From contig JAUYAJ010000715.1 of assembly GCA_030693565.1 (NCBI GenBank), positions 1-14,947 on the forward strand: 14,947 nt of DNA, given 5' to 3'. The first letter of the stretch is position 1; each line of letters begins with the position of its first letter. This document shows, piece after piece, positions 1 to 5,521 of this stretch. The position numbers were made by a program, and so were the translations under genes. Below the pieces are notes generated by a model. That model did no database searches. It was not told the DNA's origin and was given only the letters and a program-made list of their open reading frames with translations. The stretch is from Rubrivivax sp. GTDB taxonomy: Bacteria > Pseudomonadota > Gammaproteobacteria > Burkholderiales > Burkholderiaceae_C.

Positions 1-715
1 CGCCGGGGTCGCGCAGCCAGGGCTGGGTGCGCGTCACCATCCAGTCGAAACGGTACTGGGTGCCGTCGGGCGCAAGGGCGACGAACCCCTCGCCCGGGCC
101 GTTGGCGACGCTGGGCAGGCAGCGCAGCTGCCAGTTGTCGCGGGTGACGACGGGGTAGTTCTGGCCGTCGCTGGGCATCAGGGTGTTGGCATAGCTGCGC
201 AGCAGCAACTCCTGGCTGCCGGCACCGGGAATGGCCATGTGGTTGCCTTGCCAGAATTCCTCGGCATACCAGAACGCGGTGCCGGACAGGATGAAGTCGG
301 CCTGAGGGCCGTAATTGCTGCAGCGCGCGGTGCTGCCGTTCATGGTCTTCCAGCCGCGGGCAGTGGGGAAGACGCCGCGGATGTGGGGAACGTCGAGGTC
401 CCAGTCACCGAACTCGCCTTGCACGATGGGGTCGCGCCCCACCGTGTGGCGGCGCCCCAACGCCACCGGCAAGGCGCTGTTGCCCGGCAGGCTGATGTCG
501 CCGTGCTGGAACTCGAGCGCGCCGGTGTACAGGTTGACGCGGTCGCCCATCAGTTCGGCGCCCAGCGAAGTGATGTTCTGGCTGGCCCGCGTCAACTGGC
601 CTTGCAGCACATAGACCGACAACTCCTGAGCCAGCGCCGCCGTGCTGGCGACCAGGCCCAGCGCGGCGGCCAAGGCCAGGCGCCACGCGCCGGCTGACGG
701 TTGAATGCCTCTCAT
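1..715 (-). CDS. RHS/YD-repeat-like secreted protein, N-terminal part (runs off left edge)
   Basis: The reading frame is open from an ATG at 715 leftwards to the window edge, giving the first 238 residues of a longer protein. It begins with a clear Sec signal peptide: basic start, hydrophobic stretch at about residues 11-28, and ALA-Q as likely cleavage site after residue 29. The mature part contains a stretch of the type LPGNSALPVALGRRHTVGRD, then a tryptophan- and proline-rich segment ending near RFDWMVTRTQPWL. From memory this pattern precedes the YD repeats in large RHS or wall-associated-type proteins of Gram-negative bacteria. No YD repeat lies inside the visible part, so the assignment rests on this N-terminal region. 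A GGGAG Shine-Dalgarno sequence sits about 8 bases before the ATG. Any C-terminal effector or toxin domain would lie outside the window. The secreted nature is well supported; the family is fairly likely; the function is unknown. Confidence 0.7.
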   Translation of the reverse strand, partial: MRGIQPSAGAWRLALAAALGLVASTAALAQELSVYVLQGQLTRASQNITSLGAELMGDRVNLYTGALEFQHGDISLPGNSALPVALGRRHTVGRDPIVQGEFGDWDLDVPHIRGVFPTARGWKTMNGSTARCSNYGPQADFILSGTAFWYAEEFWQGNHMAIPGAGSQELLLRSYANTLMPSDGQNYPVVTRDNWQLRCLPSVANGPGEGFVALAPDGTQYRFDWMVTRTQPWLRDPG

Positions 716-784
716 GGGTCTTCTCCCGCTGTTGTCAGCGCAGTGTTGCCGCCGGCTGAGCGCCCGGGATCAGGGTTTTCGGAT

Positions 785-806
785 CCCCTGTCAAACCTTA
801 CAGGGG
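785..806. promoter_or_regulatory. Perfect 7+7 dyad, candidate operator of the divergent region
   Basis: The arms CCCCTGT (785-791) and ACAGGGG (800-806) are perfect inverted repeats around an 8-base spacer. The left arm overlaps a TTGACA sequence read on the minus strand (789-794), a perfect sigma-70 -35 hexamer. No convincing -10 lies 17 bases downstream (GATCCC). The dyad lies between the RHS-like gene and chrB, so it could be a repressor site for the leftward gene. Neither hexamer nor dyad has been tested. Confidence 0.35.
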
Positions 807-877
807 GTGGTGCAAGCGTCCTGGCAGGGCTTGGTTGTGCGGGCCAAGTGGCTTGGCGGGTTGTGAGTTGGTATCTA

Positions 878-903
878 AAGCTACATGGTGTAGGGTAAGC
901 TAC
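878..903 (+). promoter_or_regulatory. Candidate chr operator just upstream of chrB
   Basis: The inverted repeat CTACA-TGG-TGTAG (881-893) lies 15 bases before the chrB start. The heptamer AAGCTAC occurs twice in direct orientation, at 878-884 and 897-903. The patch is much less GC-rich than its surroundings, as expected for a promoter or operator. ChrB proteins are known to repress their own chr operon and release it on chromate, so this is the most natural place for self-regulation. I could not identify a convincing -35/-10 pair. The repeat is seen; its role as ChrB site is inference. Confidence 0.4.
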
Positions 904-907
904 TGAC

Positions 908-1834
908 ATGCTCTGGCATCTGCTCGTCCTCTCCCTGCCGACCGCCAACGCCACCGTGCGCATGCGCGCCTGGCGGGCGCTGAAGGCGGCTGGCGCGGCG
1001 GTGCTGCGCGACGGCGTCTATGCCCTGCCGAACGACGACGTGCAGGGCGACGCGCATGGCCGCACGCTGGCGGCGGTGGCGGCCGACGTGCGAGGCCATG
1101 GCGGCATGGCGCGGCTGCTGCGTGCCGATGGCGTCGACGAAGACCTGCGGCCCTTGTTCGACCGCGCCGCCGACTACGGCGCCTTGCTGAGCGAGGTCAC
1201 GGCGCTGCGCGGTGCCACTGATGCCGGCGCCGCGCTGCGCAAGCTGCGCAAGCGCTTCGAGCAGATCACCGCCATCGACTTCTTCCCCGCCGAAGCGCAG
1301 CGCCAGGCAGCCGCCGCGCTCGCCGACGCTGAAGCCGCCGCGGCGCGCGCACTGGCGCCAGGCGAGCCACAGCCAGCGCGGCGCAGCATCGAGCGCCTGG
1401 ACCGCGCTGCCTACCGCGGCCGGCTCTGGGCGACGCGGGCCCGGCCCTGGGTCGACCGCCTGGCCTGCGCCTGGCTGATCCGCCGCTGCATCGACCCCGA
1501 GGCGCGCTTTCTGTGGCTGGCGTCGCCGGCCGACTGCCCGGCGCAGGCGCTGGGCTTCGACTTCGACGGCGCCGCTTTCAGCCATGTCGGCGCCCGCGTC
1601 AGCTTCGAGGTGCTGCTGGCCAGCTTCGCGCTCGAAACGCCGGCGCTGCTGCGCCTGGGTGTGCTCGTGCATGGGCTGGACGTTGGCGGCGTGATGCCGC
1701 CCGAGGCCGCCGGCGTCGAAGGTGTGCTGGCCGGCATGCGACAAGCCATCGCCGACGACGACCAGCTGATGCTGGCCGCGGCCGGTGTGTTCGAAGGCCT
1801 GTGGATCACATTCGAGAAGGAAGCCGCCGCATGA
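908..1834 (+). CDS. chrB: Chromate resistance regulator ChrB
   Basis: The 308-residue protein has the two-part architecture of ChrB. The N-terminal part (about residues 1-130) starts MLWHLLVLSLPTANATVRMR and continues AWRALKAAGAAVLRDGVYALP, typical of the ChrB N domain. The C-terminal part (about 170-300) contains RPWVDRLACAWLIRR (179-193) with the following DPEARFLW, the DFDGAAFSHVG segment and the VHGLDV stretch, all hallmarks of the ChrB C domain. In Ochrobactrum-type chr operons ChrB acts as a cytoplasmic chromate-responsive transcriptional regulator needed for full resistance. The start matches the conserved family N-terminus. The stop overlaps the chrA start in an ATGA (1831-1834), so the two are translationally coupled. 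A Shine-Dalgarno is weak (TAGGGT, about 12 bases upstream). Dyads just upstream suggest autoregulation. Confidence 0.92.
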   Translation: MLWHLLVLSLPTANATVRMRAWRALKAAGAAVLRDGVYALPNDDVQGDAHGRTLAAVAADVRGHGGMARLLRADGVDEDLRPLFDRAADYGALLSEVTALRGATDAGAALRKLRKRFEQITAIDFFPAEAQRQAAAALADAEAAAARALAPGEPQPARRSIERLDRAAYRGRLWATRARPWVDRLACAWLIRRCIDPEARFLWLASPADCPAQALGFDFDGAAFSHVGARVSFEVLLASFALETPALLRLGVLVHGLDVGGVMPPEAAGVEGVLAGMRQAIADDDQLMLAAAGVFEGLWITFEKEAAA

Positions 1835-3189
1835 ATTCCGAGCTCACCAGTGCCGATGCGCCGGTCGCAGTGCCGTTCTGGGTCGCATTCCGCTTCTGGC
1901 TCAAGCTCGGCTTCATCAGCTTCGGCGGGCCGGCCGGGCAGATCGCCATCATGCACAGCGAACTGGTCGAGCGCCGGCGCTGGATCAGCGAGAAGCGCTT
2001 TCTGCACGCGCTCAACTACTGCATGGTGTTGCCCGGGCCCGAGGCCCAGCAGCTCGCCACCTACCTGGGCTGGCTGATGCACCGCAGCTGGGGCGGCGTG
2101 GTGGCCGGTGCCTTGTTCGTCCTGCCTTCGCTGCTGATCCTGATCGTCTTGTCGTGGATCTACATCGCCTTTGGCAACCTGCCGCTGGTGGCCGGGTTGT
2201 TTTACGGCATCAAGCCGGCGGTCACCGCCATCGTCGTGCACGCGGCTTACCGGATCGGCTCGCGGGCGCTGAAGAACGGCGTGCTGTGGGCGATCGCGGC
2301 GGCCTCTTTCGTCGCCATCTTCGCCTTCAAGCTGCCGTTCCCGGCCATCGTGCTCGCCGCGGCGGTGGTGGGCTATGTGGGCGGGCGGCTGGCGCCGGAA
2401 CGCTTTCGCGCCGGCGGTGGCCATGGCGCGGCGCAGCGCCGCCATGGCGCGGCCTTGATCGACGACGACACGCCGACGCCGCCGCATGCGCGCTTTCGGC
2501 TGCCGCGGCTGCTCGCGGTGCTGCTGATCGGCGCGCTGCTGTGGCTGGCGCCAATGGCCTGGTTGCTGGCCAGCCAGGGCTGGGACGGCACGCTGACACA
2601 GATGGCCTGGTTCTTTACCAAGGCGGCGCTGCTGACCATTGGCGGCGCCTACGCCGTGCTGCCCTATGTCTACCAGGGCGCGGTCACGCACTACGGTTGG
2701 CTCAGCGGCACGCAGATGATCGACGGCCTGGCGCTGGGCGAGACGACACCAGGGCCGCTGATCATGGTGGTGGCCTTCGTCGGCTTTGTCGGCGGCTACC
2801 AGAGCAGCGAGCTGGCGGCACTGTTCGGGCCCGACCGCCTGTTCCTGGCCGGCGCGGCGGCGGCGGCGCTGGTGACCTGGTTCACCTTTCTGCCTTCTTT
2901 TCTCTTCATCCTGGCCGGTGGGCCGCTGGTTGAGTCGACCCACGGTGACATCACGTTCACCGGCCCGCTGACGGCGATCACCGCCGCGGTCGTCGGCGTG
3001 ATCCTGAACCTGGCGATGTTCTTCGGCTACCACGTGCTGTGGCCGCAAGGGCTGGCCGGGCCTTTCGACGTCGCCTCGGCGGTCATCGCATTGGCCGCAG
3101 CGCTGGCCTTGTTCCGCTTCAAGCGCGGTGTCATCGAAGTCATCTTCGCCTGCGCCGTCACCGGGCTGGCGATCCACCTGTGGCTGTAA
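1831..3189 (+). CDS. chrA: Chromate transporter ChrA
   Basis: The 452-residue membrane protein belongs to the long-chain CHR family, which exports chromate from the cytoplasm using the proton motive force. It shows the two homologous halves of that family. The first half carries FGGPAGQIAIMH (31-42), ELVERRRWIS (44-53) and VLPGPEAQQ (66-74). The second carries LTIGGAYAVLPYV (268-280) and the matching LGETTPGPL (302-310). About ten hydrophobic segments are visible, for example 92-112, 150-182, 227-248 and 334-362. The halves are joined by a polar loop (about 187-222) rich in His, Arg and Asp. Its length is normal for bidomain ChrA. It is coupled to chrB by a four-base overlap, and the rhodanese gene follows in the same direction. 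No key motif is missing. Confidence 0.95.
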   Translation: MNSELTSADAPVAVPFWVAFRFWLKLGFISFGGPAGQIAIMHSELVERRRWISEKRFLHALNYCMVLPGPEAQQLATYLGWLMHRSWGGVVAGALFVLPSLLILIVLSWIYIAFGNLPLVAGLFYGIKPAVTAIVVHAAYRIGSRALKNGVLWAIAAASFVAIFAFKLPFPAIVLAAAVVGYVGGRLAPERFRAGGGHGAAQRRHGAALIDDDTPTPPHARFRLPRLLAVLLIGALLWLAPMAWLLASQGWDGTLTQMAWFFTKAALLTIGGAYAVLPYVYQGAVTHYGWLSGTQMIDGLALGETTPGPLIMVVAFVGFVGGYQSSELAALFGPDRLFLAGAAAAALVTWFTFLPSFLFILAGGPLVESTHGDITFTGPLTAITAAVVGVILNLAMFFGYHVLWPQGLAGPFDVASAVIALAAALALFRFKRGVIEVIFACAVTGLAIHLWL

Positions 3190-3203
3190 GAAGGGAAACG
3201 TCC

Positions 3204-3533
3204 ATGAGCTCCATCACCATCGCCGAACTCGCGTTGTGGCAACGCGGAAAATTCGAGTTCACGCTGCTCGACGTGCGCCGCGCCAAGGTGCGCCAGGCCG
3301 ATGACGCTGACATCCTGGATGGCCGCTGGCTCGACCCGGCGCTGTGGCTGGACTGGAAGGACGGCATCAAAGCTGGCGCACCGGTCGTCGTCTACTGCGC
3401 CCATGGCCATGAAATCAGCCAGGGGCTGACCGCGGCGCTGCGCGCAATGGGTGTCGACGCGCGCCACCTCGAAGGCGGCTACAGCGCGTGGCGCGCCGCC
3501 GGCGAGCCGGTGCGCGCGCACGCGGGGCTCTGA
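3204..3533 (+). CDS. Single-domain rhodanese-like protein of the chr operon
   Basis: The 109-residue cytoplasmic protein is a single rhodanese domain. LLDVRRAKVR (21-30) is the usual early loop, VVVYCAHGHEIS (61-72) holds the catalytic loop with Cys65 as putative sulfur acceptor, and LEGGYSAWRAAGEPV (89-103) is the classic C-terminal end. Rhodaneses move sulfane sulfur between thiols or cyanide; the substrate here cannot be read from sequence. The gene starts 14 bases after chrA, with AAGGGA as a good Shine-Dalgarno, so it is probably co-transcribed with chrBA. Rhodanese-type genes (chrE in Cupriavidus, from memory) occur in other chr clusters. A role in thiol repair or chromate stress is likely but unproved. 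The stop codon is only three bases from that of the convergent carboxylase gene. Confidence 0.85.
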   Translation: MSSITIAELALWQRGKFEFTLLDVRRAKVRQADDADILDGRWLDPALWLDWKDGIKAGAPVVVYCAHGHEISQGLTAALRAMGVDARHLEGGYSAWRAAGEPVRAHAGL

Positions 3534-3536
3534 GCG

Positions 3537-5387
3537 TCACCAGGTGTCGATGAAGCCGCGGCGCGGCGGCAGTTCACGTGCGCATGCGGCTGCCAGCCCG
3601 CGCAGCAGCCAGGGCCGGGTGTCGGCGGGGTCGATGACGTCGTCGATTTCCAGGTGGCTGGCCATGTTCAGCGCCTGACCGCGTTCGATGGCGGCGTCGA
3701 CCAGGCGCTGGAACAGCGCGTCGCGTTCGTCAGCCGGCGCGGCTTCGAGTTCCTTGCGAAAACCCAGTCGCACCGCGCCTTCGATGCCCATGGCGCCGAA
3801 CTCGGCGTTCGGCCAGGCGGCGGTGGCCACCGGGGCATGGAAGTGGCCGGCGGTCAGCGCCATCGCCCCCAGGCCATAACCGCGCCGCAGCACGACGCTG
3901 AGCACCGGCACGCGCAGCGCCGCCGCGGTGACGAACAGGCGCGAGGCGTGGCGCACCATCGCCGTGGCCTCCGACGCCGGGCCGACCATGAAGCCCGGGG
4001 TATCGACGAAGGTGATCAGCGGCAGGCCGAAGGCGTCGGCCAGTTGCATGAAGCGCGCCAGCTTGTCGCAGGCCGGAGCGTCGAGCGCGCCGCCCAGATG
4101 ACGCGGCTGGCTCGCTGCCACCGCCACCGCGCGGCCGTCGAGCCGCGCCAGCGCCGTCACCACGCCGAGGCCGAACTCGCGCCGCAATTCCAGCACGCTG
4201 CCGGCATCGAACACCGCGTGCAGGATTTCGCGCGGCTCGTACAAGGCGTTGCGGTTGGCGGGCAATGCCTGGCGCAGCGTCGATGCCTGGGCGCCGGCGG
4301 CGGCGCCACTCGCCAGTGCGCCCTGGAAGTAGCCCAGGTATTGGCGGGCGGCGGCGACTGCGGCGGCGTCGTCAGCGACGCGCAAGTCGACGACGCCGTT
4401 GGCCGATTGCATCGCCACCGGGCCGACCTCGTCGGCTGCCACGCGGCCCAGGCCGCCGCCTTCGATCATCGCCGGCCCGCCCATGCCGATGCTGCTGCCT
4501 TCGGTGGCGATGATGATGTCGCAGCAGCCCAGCAAGGCGGCGTTGCCGGCGAAGCAGCGGCCGCTGACGATGCCCACGCGCGGCACCTGGCCCGACAGGC
4601 GGGCGAAGCGCTGGAAGGTCGTGCAGTCCAGGCCCGCCACGCCGAGCCAGTCGACATCGCCCGGGCGGCCACCGCCGCCTTCGGCAAACAGCACGACGGG
4701 CAGGCGCAGCCGCTCGGCCAGTTCGAGCACACGGTCGCTTTTGCGGTGGTTGAACACGCCCTGCGTGCCGGCGAGCACGGTGTAGTCGTAGGCCAGCACG
4801 GTGACCTGGGCGCGCTCGGCGCCGAACAGCGCCGCGTTGACGCTGCCGGTGCCGCAGACCAGGCCGTCGGCGGGGGTCTGGCGCTGCAAGTCGTCCAGGC
4901 TGCGGCGGCTGCGCTGCGCGGCCACCGCAAAGCCGCCGTATTCGCTCAAGCTGCCTTCGTCCAGCAAGTCGGCCAGGTTGGCGCGTGCGCTGCGCCGCCC
5001 TTGGGCCTGGCGCCTGGCCATGGCCTCGGGCCGGGCAGCGTCCAGCAGCAAGGCGCGGCGCTGCTGCAAGGCCAGCAAGTCGGCGCGCAGGCCGCTGTCT
5101 GCCGGCGCGGCCGCGGGCTCGGCGGCCAGGCCGGTGGCCGCACTCAGTTCGACCAGGATGTCGCCTTCGGCGACAACATCCCCCACCGCCGCCAACAGCG
5201 CGCGCACGGTGCCGGCCTGCGGCGCCACCAGCGGCACTTCCATCTTCATCGAATCGAGCAACACCAGGGTCTGGCCGGCACTGACGGCTTGACCGGCAAC
5301 GACTTCGATCGCGATCACCGCGCCTTGCACTGGCGCGCCCAGCGAGGTCCGCTCGCGCATACCGGCTGGGGTTTGTGTTTTTGCCAT
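3537..5387 (-). CDS. Biotin-carrier / acyl-CoA carboxyltransferase fusion protein
   Basis: The 616-residue protein combines two parts of a biotin-dependent acyl-CoA carboxylase. Residues about 14-82 form a biotinyl carrier domain with DSMKMEV at 45-51; Lys48 is the expected biotinylation site. Residues about 105-616 form a carboxyltransferase with both halves: CDIIIATEGSSIGMGGPAM (289-307) and EGGGLG (309-314) in the N half, and VDTPGFMVG (461-469), RRGYGLGAMA (501-510) and WPNAEFGAMGIEGAV (525-539) in the C half. The end IDDVIDPADTR (581-591) is typical of propionyl- or acetyl-CoA carboxylase beta chains. It would transfer carboxyl from biotin to an acyl-CoA in the cytoplasm. No biotin carboxylase is encoded in the window, so that subunit must come from elsewhere. 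The acyl-CoA substrate cannot be told. Start chosen as the first ATG, with a weak AGGGA upstream; the ATG at 5360 is an alternative. Confidence 0.85.
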   Translation of the reverse strand: MAKTQTPAGMRERTSLGAPVQGAVIAIEVVAGQAVSAGQTLVLLDSMKMEVPLVAPQAGTVRALLAAVGDVVAEGDILVELSAATGLAAEPAAAPADSGLRADLLALQQRRALLLDAARPEAMARRQAQGRRSARANLADLLDEGSLSEYGGFAVAAQRSRRSLDDLQRQTPADGLVCGTGSVNAALFGAERAQVTVLAYDYTVLAGTQGVFNHRKSDRVLELAERLRLPVVLFAEGGGGRPGDVDWLGVAGLDCTTFQRFARLSGQVPRVGIVSGRCFAGNAALLGCCDIIIATEGSSIGMGGPAMIEGGGLGRVAADEVGPVAMQSANGVVDLRVADDAAAVAAARQYLGYFQGALASGAAAGAQASTLRQALPANRNALYEPREILHAVFDAGSVLELRREFGLGVVTALARLDGRAVAVAASQPRHLGGALDAPACDKLARFMQLADAFGLPLITFVDTPGFMVGPASEATAMVRHASRLFVTAAALRVPVLSVVLRRGYGLGAMALTAGHFHAPVATAAWPNAEFGAMGIEGAVRLGFRKELEAAPADERDALFQRLVDAAIERGQALNMASHLEIDDVIDPADTRPWLLRGLAAACARELPPRRGFIDTW

Positions 5388-5474
5388 GACTCTGTGTCCC
5401 TGAGACCTATGAAAACCCGATTTGTGCGCCGACCATTCTGGGCCACACTGTCAGGCGACGCTGCCGCCTGGGCG

Positions 5475-5486
5475 ACTGCGCGCAGT
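5475..5486. promoter_or_regulatory. 12-base perfect palindrome in the divergent carboxylase/kinase region
   Basis: ACTGCGCGCAGT is a perfect palindrome 36 bases before the kinase start. The surrounding 134 bases also hold a possible hairpin (CAGGCG 5452-5457 with CGCCTG 5465-5470) and a wider pair (TGTCAG 5449-5454 with CTGACA 5488-5493). The region must carry promoters for both divergent genes, but no strong sigma-70 hexamers were found. A regulator site is possible; a chance palindrome in GC-rich DNA is the alternative. Confidence 0.25.
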
Positions 5487-5521
5487 GCTGACACACGCTG
5501 GCTATCCCGGAGGCGGTTCCA

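Noticed and set aside
239..697. 152-codon plus-strand open frame opposite the RHS-like gene
   Set aside because: The opposite strand carries a signal peptide, a Shine-Dalgarno and recognisable RHS-type sequence; this frame has none of these.
1411..3177. 588-codon open frame on the minus strand over chrB and chrA
   Set aside because: It is a shadow of the two chr genes, with a composition typical of reversed GC-rich codons.
3510..3521. 12-base palindrome GTGCGCGCGCAC near the rhodanese stop
   Set aside because: It lies inside the coding sequence and is made of simple GC alternation, so it is expected by chance in this composition; no T-run follows, so it is not called a terminator.
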